A DNA stretch of 63,348 bases. Source: a virus. The stretch lies in IMG/VR virus record IMGVR_UViG_3300035688_000005, positions 1 to 63,348 of that record; one strand, 5' to 3'. Below, in pieces: positions 47,703-55,294 of the stretch. How positions within the stretch are numbered: position 1 is the first letter of the stretch; each line of letters starts with the position of its first letter. The position numbers and the translations under genes were made by a program. The notes beneath the pieces are model-generated. The model was not told the origin of the DNA. It ran no database searches and saw only the letters and a program-made list of their open reading frames with translations.

Positions 47703-47867
47703 TCACTTGTAAAAGATGCAGACGCAGATTCCTCTTGAGCTGTTTTGGTCTATGAACTCTATCTTTTCCACGTTCTCTAACTTAGCTATCACTGGAGCTA
47801 CGTCCTCTTCTATTGCTTTTGCTTTGTTCCTTGTGTTATACTCCACCCATACGCATTTTACTTTCAT
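47703..47867 (-). CDS. small ferredoxin-fold-like protein
   Basis: 54 residues: KVKCVWVEYNTRNKAKAIEE then AKLENVEKIEFIDQNSSRGI and CVCIFYK; beta-alpha-beta pattern. Found by eye in a gap of the larger frames. No family. Confidence 0.55.
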   Translation of the reverse strand: MKVKCVWVEYNTRNKAKAIEEDVAPVIAKLENVEKIEFIDQNSSRGICVCIFYK

Positions 47868-48254
47868 CTAATTCACCTCCAATTTTTGTTCTAGTTTTTT
47901 TCTTACCTCAATCGGGTTTGCAAGTCCGTTTGACAGTTTTATTGTTTTGCCGATTAGGAAATCAATTATCTTTGGCTTCCCTGCTTTATGGTCTTCTATG
48001 GCCCGCGGGTTATCCTCTAAAACCCTTTTGATTAATGGCTCTATATCAACTTCGGTTTTCTTCCCTTCGGTTAGTTCTTCCATAAAAAGACCTTCTTTAC
48101 CAATCTGTGTCGGGTCTGCTATTGCCCCTATTACTGCCCTTAGGTGCCTCTCCGCCCTCACTTTGGTTATTTTCCCTTCTTCTATCTTTTTCAAGAACCC
48201 TATGAACCATTCCTGAAAGGTAGGAGCATTTATTATTGTATCAAATTTGCCCAT
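47868..48254 (-). CDS. GatB/YqeY-domain-like protein
   Basis: 128 residues from ATG 48254 (GAGTGGTGGT upstream). The C-terminal part VLEDNPRAIEDHKAGKPKII, DFLIGKTIKLSNGLANPIEV resembles the GatB tail/YqeY domain, where GxxMKxxxGxANP is the signature; that domain binds tRNA in amidotransferases. The virus also carries tRNA-Asn, so a link to tRNA-dependent amidation is a hypothesis. Confidence 0.65.
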   Translation of the reverse strand: MGKFDTIINAPTFQEWFIGFLKKIEEGKITKVRAERHLRAVIGAIADPTQIGKEGLFMEELTEGKKTEVDIEPLIKRVLEDNPRAIEDHKAGKPKIIDFLIGKTIKLSNGLANPIEVRKKLEQKLEVN

Positions 48255-48262
48255 ACCACCAC

Positions 48263-48472
48263 TCAATCAACAATCTCTGCGAAGCAAAACTTCGGCAAGA
48301 CATTAGTGACTTTGACTTTATACCTTTCCCCCCTCTTTCCGTTGGGGACTATGACAGTATAATTGTTGTATTTGGCTATTCCATCTCCTTTCCTTCCGAC
48401 TCCCTCAATCTCAACCAGAATCTCCTGGTCTTTCTTGATTGGAATCGGCATATCTTCTTCAGTCATATCCAT
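48263..48472 (-). CDS. TRAM-domain protein
   Basis: 69 residues. GVGRKGDGIAKYNNYTVIVP then KRGERYKVKVTNVLPKFCFA is a full TRAM barrel. Stand-alone TRAM proteins are typical of archaea, where they act as RNA chaperones; this supports an archaeal host. Preceded by GGAGGTG, overlapping the upstream stop. Confidence 0.9.
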   Translation of the reverse strand: MDMTEEDMPIPIKKDQEILVEIEGVGRKGDGIAKYNNYTVIVPNGKRGERYKVKVTNVLPKFCFAEIVD

Positions 48473-48819
48473 CACCTCCTGAATCTTGTGATACCCAAGT
48501 CGCCTATCAGCTCTATCATATTGTGCCTAATCTGCTGCCTTTGGTCCAGTATCTTGAACAGCTCCTCTTTTTTCATCTTGAATTTTATCTGCGGTTCTCC
48601 AGTCAGATTCGGCCTTTCCAAGTCCCAGTCGCCTTTCTCATCCACGACCGTTATCATATCGTTCTTTTGCTTCGTTGCATCGTCTATAATTTTGAAGAAT
48701 TCGGGCATATTGGCCCTGAAGCTTATCTCGCCTGGCTTCAAGTCCTTTAGCTGCGTGTCCATAACGTATCTCTTCTCCTCGAATTCCCTTACGACGTCCC
48801 CTGGCTTCATCCTTCCCAT
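48472..48819 (-). CDS. hypothetical protein next to terminase
   Basis: 115 residues: KPGDVVREFEEKRYVMDTQL, then PEFFKIIDDATKQKNDMITV and a C-terminal helix. ATG shares bases with the TerL stop. May assist packaging by location; no family. Confidence 0.55.
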   Translation of the reverse strand: MGRMKPGDVVREFEEKRYVMDTQLKDLKPGEISFRANMPEFFKIIDDATKQKNDMITVVDEKGDWDLERPNLTGEPQIKFKMKKEELFKILDQRQQIRHNMIELIGDLGITRFRR

Positions 48820-50372
48820 TATGTCTCACCCCTCGGTCTGAATTTGACTCTCGGGTCGGTCGTCACTACCGACGGCTCTTTCATCTCCTTTACCTTATCG
48901 TCTATCGGCTCGGACGAGATTATGGTCTCCCCCCTCAGTGCCTTTAGATACTTCTCCCTTTTTTCATCCATTTCGACTCTCATCTTGCCGAACGCCGCCT
49001 GCGGGATTTGCCTGCTCGCCATAAAGAACAAAGCTAAAGATAAAGAGTCAGAGAAATCATCGTGGGCTTTCGGGGCGTCTGGGTGATGAACCATCAAGTG
49101 CCCCGAACTCGTGTATTTGAACTTCAAGTCGGCGAGTTGCAGGAGCAGTTTCGTGTGGTCCGCTGGGAGTTCCAGCATCAATCCCCTTCTTTGGTATGCC
49201 TCGGAAGTCGTGTTCGAGAGGTTGGCGTCGTTTATCTTCTTGTTCTGCTCCATCAGCCATTTCAGGTTCTTATACATAGCCTCCCTTTTGTTGTCGTCGG
49301 AATTCTCAACCCTCTCGTTGCCCCTTATGGGGACAATCGGGAGCCTCTGCTCCTTCACATATGCGTATACGCCCTCGCCCATCCCAGCGGCGTCAACATA
49401 AATCTGCCTGAAGTTCCAAACCCTATGCAAAGCCTGTATCCTCCCCATAGCGTCGGTCAGCATAGTCTTAGAAGTATGCTCTATGTGCACAACTCTGATT
49501 GGCTCCTTCAAGTAAGAGATGGGGTTCACTTGGACTATCGTATAAACCGATTCGTCTTCGCCTTGAGCCGCCAAGTCTACCCCCAAGTAGTAATCGTATC
49601 CTATTCTGGGCGCGGATAGTTGCTCCACGTCTCTTGCGCTCGCCTGGATTAGGTATCTCGGGATGTATGCGTCGCCCTCCTCCAGGAACTCCCCCTCGAA
49701 CTCCTGCCTGTATTCCGCCTCCGTCAGCTCGTTCCTTTTGGACTGCAGGAAGTCTTTTAGGATTAGCGGGCACTCTTCCGATTTTATCGCGTGCTTCTCC
49801 CACATATCCGAGTTCCAGGCGTCCCAGAACCTTCCTCTCTTTCCGAAAGGGGTAGATAGCAAGAATAGGTCTCCGTTTGTTGCAGCCAGCGCTGGTTCCA
49901 CTGCGGTGAACACCTTGTCTGGGACGAACGCCGCCTCGTCAACTATAATCAGGTTCGCACTGAAGCCCCTTATCGTGTCCCCAGTGTGCCCAGCAGGGAG
50001 CGAGTGTATCTGGCTCCCGTTGTCAAAATACAAGGCGGTCAGTGTCTCCCTGATTAGCGTCGTCTTGAAGCACTTGTCCACCATCTCCCTTATCTTCCAG
50101 AACAGGAGCGAGGACTGCCGCTGTGTCGGCGAGAGGATTAGGATGGTGTATTTATTGTAGAAATACGCCCGATACACGGCTTTGATTGCCACCATCGTCG
50201 ACTTGCCCACCTGCCTTCCTGCTTTGATTATTATTCTTTTTTTCGTGGAGAGCAGGAAGTTCTCCTGGTATCTGAACGGTCTCAGCCCCCCGACCAGATG
50301 CGCGAATACGATGGGGCTCCCCATCTCCCTTATTATGCTCTCCTCCTCAATAGCCCTGGCCTGTTGCTGCAT
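48819..50372 (-). CDS. terL: terminase large subunit
   Basis: 517 residues. Walker A KAGRQVGKSTMVAIKA, Walker B LIIVDEAAFVP, coupling LLSTPFGKRGRF; nuclease acidic residues in YYLGVDLAAQGEDESVYTIV, IYVDAAGMGEGVY and HDDFSDSLSLAL. It drives DNA packaging and cuts the concatemer. Overlaps the small terminase candidate by 26 nt. The local sequence is visibly richer in G+C than the flanks. Confidence 0.95.
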   Translation of the reverse strand: MQQQARAIEEESIIREMGSPIVFAHLVGGLRPFRYQENFLLSTKKRIIIKAGRQVGKSTMVAIKAVYRAYFYNKYTILILSPTQRQSSLLFWKIREMVDKCFKTTLIRETLTALYFDNGSQIHSLPAGHTGDTIRGFSANLIIVDEAAFVPDKVFTAVEPALAATNGDLFLLSTPFGKRGRFWDAWNSDMWEKHAIKSEECPLILKDFLQSKRNELTEAEYRQEFEGEFLEEGDAYIPRYLIQASARDVEQLSAPRIGYDYYLGVDLAAQGEDESVYTIVQVNPISYLKEPIRVVHIEHTSKTMLTDAMGRIQALHRVWNFRQIYVDAAGMGEGVYAYVKEQRLPIVPIRGNERVENSDDNKREAMYKNLKWLMEQNKKINDANLSNTTSEAYQRRGLMLELPADHTKLLLQLADLKFKYTSSGHLMVHHPDAPKAHDDFSDSLSLALFFMASRQIPQAAFGKMRVEMDEKREKYLKALRGETIISSEPIDDKVKEMKEPSVVTTDPRVKFRPRGET

Positions 50373-50805
50373 ACTCCTCCGCCTTCTGCTTTCTTACTTC
50401 CTTAATCTTCTGGACCAGGACGTTGTAGGTGACGTCGAAGCTCTGCATACTAATCGGCTGCATCGGGAATATTCCCATCACCTGCATCCTCCTCAGCTTT
50501 TCCTTGTCCTCGTCCCTCAGGGACGAGATGGCCCTTTCCCTTTCCAGCGGGGTGATGTTCCCGTCGACGATTATCTTCCACAGTTCCCTCTTCCTTACTT
50601 CCATATTCTCTTCCAGCTCGGCCACTATCTCGTCTGGGTTCTTAGTCAGCTTGGACGCCCACACCTTCTTCAGCTTGGCCATATCGCTCCTGACGGTCCT
50701 CTCGGTCAGGGATAGGCCCTTGGCTATGCTCGCCACCCTCGCCCCTCTCAGGTATAGCGATTCTATTTTTCCGAGCCTTTCCTGCCTTTCTTCCCACGTC
50801 GCCAT
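50347..50805 (-). CDS. terminase small subunit candidate
   Basis: 152 residues. HTH near the N-terminus (GARVASIAKGLSLTERTVRS then DMAKLKKVW) followed by helices. Directly upstream of and overlapping TerL, as expected for TerS. Start ATG 50805 with AAAGGTGAGAAT. Confidence 0.75.
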   Translation of the reverse strand: MATWEERQERLGKIESLYLRGARVASIAKGLSLTERTVRSDMAKLKKVWASKLTKNPDEIVAELEENMEVRKRELWKIIVDGNITPLERERAISSLRDEDKEKLRRMQVMGIFPMQPISMQSFDVTYNVLVQKIKEVRKQKAEEYAATGQGY

Positions 50806-50842
50806 ATGAAATTCTCACCTTTCGTTTGTCATTCATAGGTGG

Positions 50843-50856
50843 ATAAATATAAATTT
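50843..50856 (-). promoter_or_regulatory. TATA box for the terminase genes
   Basis: Minus strand AAATTTATATTTAT about 38 nt upstream of TerS. The 145-bp gap (50806..50950) also has a second TTAAATAC box near 50935 and a 20-codon frame after a perfect AAGGAGGATAGAT, whose reality I cannot judge. Confidence 0.55.
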
Positions 50857-50950
50857 GATTGGAGAAATTGAAAAGTAAATCGACGTATCATATCTATCCT
50901 CCTTATCTATTTAATTAGTTATATTGTCAAGGACTAGTATTTAAGCTTTT

Positions 50951-51133
50951 CTATCCTGGACTTTCCTTGAAATCCTTGACTTTTAGCCCGTTGTGATGCT
51001 TGTTCCACCAGTCCTCGCAGTGCCATCCGTTTTTTCTTATTTCCTCTGCATTCTTGCAGTCCTTGGTCTTCTCCTGGAACATCCGCGTCGCCCTCGGGCG
51101 GCGGGGGCGTTCGGGTTCGAAGACGAACGCCGT
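50951..51133 (-). CDS. paralogue of the 47.5 kb zinc protein with ACG or internal start
   Basis: 60 residues if read from ACG 51133 (TAFVFEPERP), which aligns with MAFVLNPDCP of the paralogue; the first ATG is at 51082 (MFQEKTKDCK). WHCEDWWNKHHNGLKVKDFK matches the 47480..47698 protein. ACG could be a rare start or a lost ATG. Confidence 0.55.
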   Translation of the reverse strand, partial: TAFVFEPERPRRPRATRMFQEKTKDCKNAEEIRKNGWHCEDWWNKHHNGLKVKDFKESPG

Positions 51134-51137
51134 TTTC

Positions 51138-52115
51138 TCACGCCCCGTCGTATATGGTCTCCCTGATGTGCCTCGCCAGCGCCTCCATAAACTTGGGCAT
51201 CACCGCGTTGCCGAGCATCCCCCACCCGTCCTCGAACTTCATATTCTCTGGGAATCTGAACTCGTCTGGGAACGAGCACAGCCTCTTCAGTTCGGAAATG
51301 GTTATGTTCCTATCCTCCGCCCAGTGAATTATGTTGTTTCCTCCAGCAAAGACCGTTTTTACGACCGTCGGGGACGGTCTGCCGCTGTGGAGCCTGTGGA
51401 ATCCGAACCAGTGCCCCTTCGGGTGGTATTTGCTTGCGTTCTCCCCCATCCTTACTAACTTTAGGTATTTCTTGCAGAGTTCGGTGGAGACTATCCGTTT
51501 CGCCCACTCCATCTCGCCTTCCGTGTTCTTAGTTTCCGCCAGGGCGTCCTTTGCGGTTATCAGGCTTTTTGACGGGGGGGGGAACGACGGTTCGATGCCC
51601 AGGTCGTCCCTGACGCCTATCCAGATGAGCCTTTTCCTCGACTGCGGGACGCCGTAGTTCTTCGCGTTCATCAGCATACATCTTACGCTGTAGCCAGACG
51701 CCTTCATCTCCGTGGTATAGAGCTTGAACAGCCCCTTCATATTCCCCTTGGCCATCCCGCTGACGTTCTCGATGAGGAACGTCCTCGGTCTTATCTCCCT
51801 TATGAGCCTTATGTTCTCAAGCACCAGGTCGTTCCTGCTATCGGTCACTCTTCTCCTGCCAGCCGTTGAGAACCCCTGGCACGGGGGGCTTCCGTCAAGG
51901 TGGTCTATTTTGCCGAATTTTTCCGTTATTTCTTTTCCTGTTACTGTCCGTATGTCGCGCTCCCATATCTCCGTGCCTGGGAAGTTGAGCCTGAACGTAT
52001 CGCAGCACTTCCTGTCGTTGTCTATCGCTAGCAGCTCACCGAATCCAGCCCGCCTATAGCCGAGAGAACTTCCCCCGCAGCCCGCGAAGATGGAGACGAG
52101 AGTTGGTGCTCCCAT
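51138..52115 (-). CDS. dcm: C5-cytosine DNA methyltransferase
   Basis: 325 residues from ATG 52115 (GAGGTGATAAGGAT). Motif I SIFAGCGGSSLGY, IV GSPPCQGFSTAG (catalytic Cys), VI ENVSG, VIII QSRKRLIWIGVR, IX RPSPTVV, X GNAVMP. All core motifs intact; target recognition region about residues 185-260. Methylation may protect virus DNA from host restriction. The 5' end overlaps the Vsr-like gene by 88 nt. Confidence 0.95.
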   Translation of the reverse strand: MGAPTLVSIFAGCGGSSLGYRRAGFGELLAIDNDRKCCDTFRLNFPGTEIWERDIRTVTGKEITEKFGKIDHLDGSPPCQGFSTAGRRRVTDSRNDLVLENIRLIREIRPRTFLIENVSGMAKGNMKGLFKLYTTEMKASGYSVRCMLMNAKNYGVPQSRKRLIWIGVRDDLGIEPSFPPPSKSLITAKDALAETKNTEGEMEWAKRIVSTELCKKYLKLVRMGENASKYHPKGHWFGFHRLHSGRPSPTVVKTVFAGGNNIIHWAEDRNITISELKRLCSFPDEFRFPENMKFEDGWGMLGNAVMPKFMEALARHIRETIYDGA

Positions 52116-52447
52116 ATCCTTATCACCTCGTATCCCGAGTCCCTGAGAATCGCCCTGTTCCTGCGGTCGCGCCTCTTGTTCGTAGCTATCTTGTCCCGCC
52201 AGAACTTGGGCAGACCCGACAGCTTCTTCTCGCCTGCCCTGTAGCCGTGCCAGAAGTCGCCGTCTACGAAAATTAGTTTCTTCGGGTAGACCAGGACGTC
52301 TGGATTCCCGAATATTTTGGGGTGCATCCTGTGCCTGACCCTGTTGCCCTTCAGGATGTTGTGGACTGCCCTCTCTGGCTTCGTCCACTTCCCCCTTATC
52401 TTGGACATTATCTCGCTCCTCTTCTCCCTCGTGAATATGTCTGTCAT
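52028..52447 (-). CDS. vsr: Vsr-type very short patch repair endonuclease
   Basis: 139 residues: DIFTREKRSEIMSKIRGKWT then KPE, FGNPDVLVYPKKLIFVDGDF and WHGYRAGEKKLSGLPKFW, RNRAILRDSGYEVIRIWEHQ. These are the Vsr signatures; it nicks T:G mismatches arising from 5mC deamination. Overlap with the methylase gene mirrors dcm-vsr pairs of bacteria. The catalytic Asp (PDVLV) is present. Confidence 0.92.
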   Translation of the reverse strand: MTDIFTREKRSEIMSKIRGKWTKPERAVHNILKGNRVRHRMHPKIFGNPDVLVYPKKLIFVDGDFWHGYRAGEKKLSGLPKFWRDKIATNKRRDRRNRAILRDSGYEVIRIWEHQLSSPSSRAAGEVLSAIGGLDSVSC

Positions 52448-52451
52448 CTTT

Positions 52452-52925
52452 TCACCATTCGTATCCGCACTTGGGGCACCTGTTGGCCGTCGGGATGCTC
52501 TCGTCCAGTTCGGTTATGGTCGGCTCCTCCTCCGAGAGTATCTTCTTTATCTCCCACTCGTCGAACCCCGAGATGCTTATGTCCGCCCCGTCCGACCTCG
52601 CTATCTCCGTTATTATCGCCCTCAGCTTCTCCTCGTCCCAGTCGCCCTGAATCCTGTTCAGGGCCAGGTTGAGCAGCTTCTCCTTTTTTTCCGTCAGGTC
52701 AACGAAAACCACTGGCACGTCCTTCATCCCGAGCTCCTGCGCCGCCCTGACCCTCTGGTGCCCGCCGACTATGAAGTTCGCCCTGTCCTTGCTACTGTTC
52801 ACCACGATAGGCTCCACGAAACCGAACTCCCTGATGCTCCGCTTCAGCTTCTCCATCTCAGCCCTCGGCATCTGCCTCGGGTTGTATTCCGCGAACTTGA
52901 GCTCCGATACGGCTATCTTCTCCAT
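52452..52925 (-). CDS. ParB-like nuclease-domain protein with C-terminal zinc ribbon
   Basis: 157 residues. VSELKFAEYNPRQMPRAEME, FGFVEPIVVNSSKD, FIVGGHQRVRAAQELGMKDV are ParB/Srx N-terminal motifs. C-terminus RCPKCGYEW is half a ribbon. Such proteins are common near phage terminase and methylase genes. Enzymatic role uncertain. Confidence 0.88.
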   Translation of the reverse strand: MEKIAVSELKFAEYNPRQMPRAEMEKLKRSIREFGFVEPIVVNSSKDRANFIVGGHQRVRAAQELGMKDVPVVFVDLTEKKEKLLNLALNRIQGDWDEEKLRAIITEIARSDGADISISGFDEWEIKKILSEEEPTITELDESIPTANRCPKCGYEW

Positions 52926-52930
52926 TCAAA

Positions 52931-53332
52931 TCACTTCGGATTTATTTCCCCCAGCACCTTCTCTATGTGCTTGCAGGTCTGCCTGGACTTGTATTCGTCG
53001 CACTGGCAGAAGTTCTGTCCCAGGCCCACTATCACCCTGAACTCTTTTTCCCCCTCGGACACTGCGTATCCGCTTTCTGTTTTTTTGACTACTAGTTCAG
53101 TTGGTTCTTTTTCATTTGGATTTTTTCCCGTCTTCTCTCTCTCTTCGTTAACCTTCTCCCTGATGAACTCCGCGTAGGTCTTGTGGTGCGATATTATCCA
53201 CCTCTTGTCGTCAATCGCAATAGAGCAGGTCAGGGTCGTTTTTTCCTTCCCCATTCGCTTCCTCTTCGGCCTTTCTTCCGCCGCCTCTGGCGCTGGCGAG
53301 GCGCCCAGATTCTGATTGTCCACCCATCTCAC
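52931..53332 (-). CDS. SWIM zinc-finger protein
   Basis: 133 residues. The C-terminus FCQCDEYKSRQTCKHIEKVL has the CxCxnCxH SWIM motif. The N-terminal part is basic (RPKRKRMGKEKTT), with YAEFIREKVNEE helices. It probably binds DNA or protein. A TATA box and a conserved hairpin precede it. Confidence 0.85.
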   Translation of the reverse strand: MRWVDNQNLGASPAPEAAEERPKRKRMGKEKTTLTCSIAIDDKRWIISHHKTYAEFIREKVNEEREKTGKNPNEKEPTELVVKKTESGYAVSEGEKEFRVIVGLGQNFCQCDEYKSRQTCKHIEKVLGEINPK

Positions 53333-53369
53333 CCCTCTATTTAATTAGTTAGTATTTAGTTTGAAGGGG

Positions 53370-53379
53370 TATATAAAGA
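53370..53379 (-). promoter_or_regulatory. TATA box for the SWIM-methylase block
   Basis: Minus strand CTTTATATAC, then about 24 nt to ACTAACTAATTAAATAG, which resembles the initiator region of other viral promoters here. Confidence 0.65.
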
Positions 53380-53429
53380 TTTATCTTGTGCGGGATATAA
53401 GATTAATTAAATAAGAGCGGTTGATTTGT

Positions 53430-53494
53430 GGGGGCGCCAGACCCAAAAGGAGGCGATTAGAGAATTCTAATCTATCTTTTGGCCTGATGCCCTC
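53430..53494 (-). ncRNA. long imperfect hairpin, structured RNA or DNA signal
   Basis: GGGCATCAG pairs with CTGGCGCCC (8 of 9), CCAAAAG with CTTTTGG, and the top GATTAGA-ATTC-TCTAATC is a perfect 7-bp hairpin; together about 65 nt. It follows the stop of the 53.6 kb gene and lies 50 nt before the SWIM promoter. No T-run, so a simple terminator is unlikely. Could equally be a DNA element. Confidence 0.55.
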
Positions 53495-53499
53495 TCCAC

Positions 53500-53792
53500 T
53501 TAACTTTTAACTTCCTTTTTAAATTCAAACTTTGTTATGAACTCCTCCAAGTTGTCTATGTTCGTCTCGTCGCAGTCCTTTATGCTTACTATCAGTTGTT
53601 GAAAGAGGAATTCCTTTCCGTGCCAAAAGAACAACATCTTTTCGGCTGTTTTCTCGTCCGCTTTCTCTATCAGTTTTAGCACTTCTTCTTTCAGATGTTC
53701 TAGCTGGTCTGCTTCGTCTCCGAACTGGTCTTCCCGTAGTTTCCTGTTATGTGCCTGTCCAACGATTCCTTCATCCGTCTATCCATTTCCAT
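53500..53792 (-). pseudogene. coiled-coil protein split by a 2-nt insertion
   Basis: The start MEMDRRMKESLDRH (AGGTAAGTAAAA upstream) is in a different frame from NRKLREDQFGDEADQLEHLK, which continues as EEVLKLIEKADEKTAEKMLF to the stop. Removing AT in CACATAAC at about 53743 restores a continuous charged coiled coil of ~97 residues. Real lesion, recoding or assembly error. Confidence 0.55.
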
Positions 53793-53794
53793 TT

Positions 53795-53959
53795 TTACTT
53801 ACCTCCTTTTTCCATTAAAGTTTTCTTGCTTGGGTAGATGGTGGTTCTATGTGGTTTTACCCAGATTTTTTTACCATTATGTAATATTCTCCAGTGTCCC
53901 TTTACACATCCTTCAGTTGCACCTGCGGTATTCTCTAATCTTGTTGCGAATGTTCCCAT
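53795..53959 (-). CDS. GHWR-motif small protein
   Basis: 54 residues found by eye: CVKGHWRILHNGKKIWVKPH. The VKGHWR...G.KIWVKPH block also occurs at the end of the 61.2 kb protein and in many phage proteins. Function unknown. Confidence 0.6.
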   Translation of the reverse strand: MGTFATRLENTAGATEGCVKGHWRILHNGKKIWVKPHRTTIYPSKKTLMEKGGK

Positions 53960-54175
53960 CTATCTTACCTCCTCTATCTGTTCAAGTGTTTTCTTCCAAA
54001 ATGTTATCTCTTTTCTCATCGCCTTTTTATCTACTTGTGCATCTAGGGTAATTGAGTCTGCGTCTTCCAAATCTTCTATCACTTGATTTATCGCTGGCTT
54101 TATGATGTGCTCAATTATCTCTGTGCAGTGGGCATTCGCCAAAACGTCCATAACATTTTCTTTCCAATCTGACAT
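53960..54175 (-). CDS. hypothetical helical protein
   Basis: 71 residues from ATG 54175 (GGAGGCGTTGAAT). SDWKENVMDVLANAHCTEII then helices with KKAMRKEITFWKKTLEQIEE. No family. Confidence 0.55.
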   Translation of the reverse strand: MSDWKENVMDVLANAHCTEIIEHIIKPAINQVIEDLEDADSITLDAQVDKKAMRKEITFWKKTLEQIEEVR

Positions 54176-54187
54176 ATTCAACGCCTC

Positions 54188-54400
54188 CTATTCATCATCC
54201 ATTATCGTATCGTGAATTAGTCCTCTGATTTCTTGGTCTGCCATCTCCCAAATATCCCATAATTCTTCTGGCAGTTTTTCAATTATTTCCTCGTCTATGC
54301 CGACAAAATTCTCTTCGCCCCAAGGAGTAGTCCTTCTTTTAATCGCTTCCTTTGTTGTTTTGATTACCAAGTTTCTGTTTTTCTTTCCTATGCTTCTCAT
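54188..54400 (-). CDS. hypothetical protein
   Basis: 70 residues; basic N-terminus (SIGKKNRNLVIKTTKEAIKR), acidic C-terminus. ATGA overlap upstream. Confidence 0.55.
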   Translation of the reverse strand: MRSIGKKNRNLVIKTTKEAIKRRTTPWGEENFVGIDEEIIEKLPEELWDIWEMADQEIRGLIHDTIMDDE

Positions 54401-54699
54401 TCTACTCTCCTCCTGCCTGAAAAAGGCAAATTCTTTTTAGGGATTTCCCACGTCTTTGGACTTAAACTTTCTATCTCAGCCTGGCTGAAGTTCCCCCATT
54501 CTTCCTCTAATCCCTGCACGAAGCCGAACCAAATCGTGTCCTCTACCACCTTTCCGTCTATCATACTTCCATTCGGCAGTTTCCTTTCCTCTACCTTTTC
54601 AGTGGCAAACCAGAACCGCCCCGTGAACGATTCGAAACCTTTGATTACTTCGTGCCCGTCTATATGCAATTTCCCGTTTTTTGAACTAAACTCCGCCAT
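54397..54699 (-). CDS. hypothetical beta-rich protein
   Basis: 100 residues: GKLHIDGHEVIKGFESFTGR, FWFATEKVEERKLPNGSMID, DTIWFGFVQGLEEEWGNFSQ. Resembles small phage proteins of the mixed type; no firm family. Confidence 0.6.
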   Translation of the reverse strand: MAEFSSKNGKLHIDGHEVIKGFESFTGRFWFATEKVEERKLPNGSMIDGKVVEDTIWFGFVQGLEEEWGNFSQAEIESLSPKTWEIPKKNLPFSGRRRVE

Positions 54700-54843
54700 T
54701 TACTCCGCCTCCTTTTTGTAATGATGCCAAAGCTCTATGCTCTCCCTGTGCAAAGGGTCTTTGACATTTCTCAGTTCTCCTAGTCTTTCGTCCGCGAAAA
54801 ACTCTTCCTTCCCTATTTTTATTATTGGCAAAGCCGTTACCAT
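54700..54843 (-). CDS. conserved small phage protein (DERLGELRNV motif)
   Basis: 47 residues found by eye: FFADERLGELRNVKDPLHRE. The DERLxELRNVxxP motif is widespread in small phage/archaeal-virus proteins. Function not known. Confidence 0.7.
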   Translation of the reverse strand: MVTALPIIKIGKEEFFADERLGELRNVKDPLHRESIELWHHYKKEAE

Positions 54844-54844
54844 A

Positions 54845-55066
54845 TTAACCTCTCCTTTTTAGTTCATCTCCCGCCTTCTCTTGCAATTCACCAAGCATCT
54901 GTATCATCAGTTTTCTGTCCTCGTCTAATCCGTCTTTGTTGTTTAGAGAGATTGCCAAAAGCAACCTTTCTGCTATCGCTCTTGAAATAAAATCCTTTAA
55001 TTGCTCTTTCGTATATTTTTTAAATGCTCTTTCCAATTTTACCTTATCTTTTTTTGTGAATTCCAT
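54845..55066 (-). CDS. helical hypothetical protein
   Basis: 73 residues, all helix and charged (KLERAFKKYTKEQLKDFISR). TAATG overlap with the upstream gene. Confidence 0.55.
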   Translation of the reverse strand: MEFTKKDKVKLERAFKKYTKEQLKDFISRAIAERLLLAISLNNKDGLDEDRKLMIQMLGELQEKAGDELKRRG

Positions 55067-55188
55067 TACTCATACGCCTCGTTGTGTCTTGGCTCTATGT
55101 CTACATCGTCCTCTATTTCCACTTCTTGTATATGCCCGCACTTCTTGCAGGTCACTTCTCCTTGAACTCTTACAACTACCATCTTCAT
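55066..55188 (-). CDS. zinc-knuckle mini-protein
   Basis: 40 residues: MVVVRVQGEVTCKKCGHIQE followed by an acidic tail. One CxxC. ATGA overlap upstream. Confidence 0.55.
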   Translation of the reverse strand: MKMVVVRVQGEVTCKKCGHIQEVEIEDDVDIEPRHNEAYE

Positions 55189-55292
55189 CTCCTCCCGTCT
55201 TTTTTATGTTTCGGTATATAGTGTTCTGCGTCCAACCTATGCGTCTTGCATTTGGCTATCTCGCTAAACTTTACTACTCTTATTTTTGCCAT
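55185..55292 (-). CDS. 35-residue protein with restriction-S-like motif
   Basis: KIRVVKFSEIAKCKTHRLDA then EHYIPKHKKDGRR. The RLDAEHYxPKH text resembles the start of type I restriction specificity subunits; here it is a free peptide. May be an anti-restriction mimic, but this is speculation. Confidence 0.5.
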   Translation of the reverse strand: MAKIRVVKFSEIAKCKTHRLDAEHYIPKHKKDGRR

Positions 55293-55294
55293 CC

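Noticed and set aside
48844-51458. Several long plus-strand frames opposite terminase and methylase
   Set aside because: They arise from the higher G+C of this block; no ribosome sites, and the minus-strand genes have full motif sets.
52116-52388. 91-codon N-terminal extension of the methyltransferase
   Set aside because: It lies antiphase over the Vsr coding region, has no homology to methylases, and ATG 52115 has a good ribosome site.
53430-53494. Hairpin interpreted as a tRNA or intrinsic terminator
   Set aside because: No cloverleaf can be drawn and no T-run follows on either strand.
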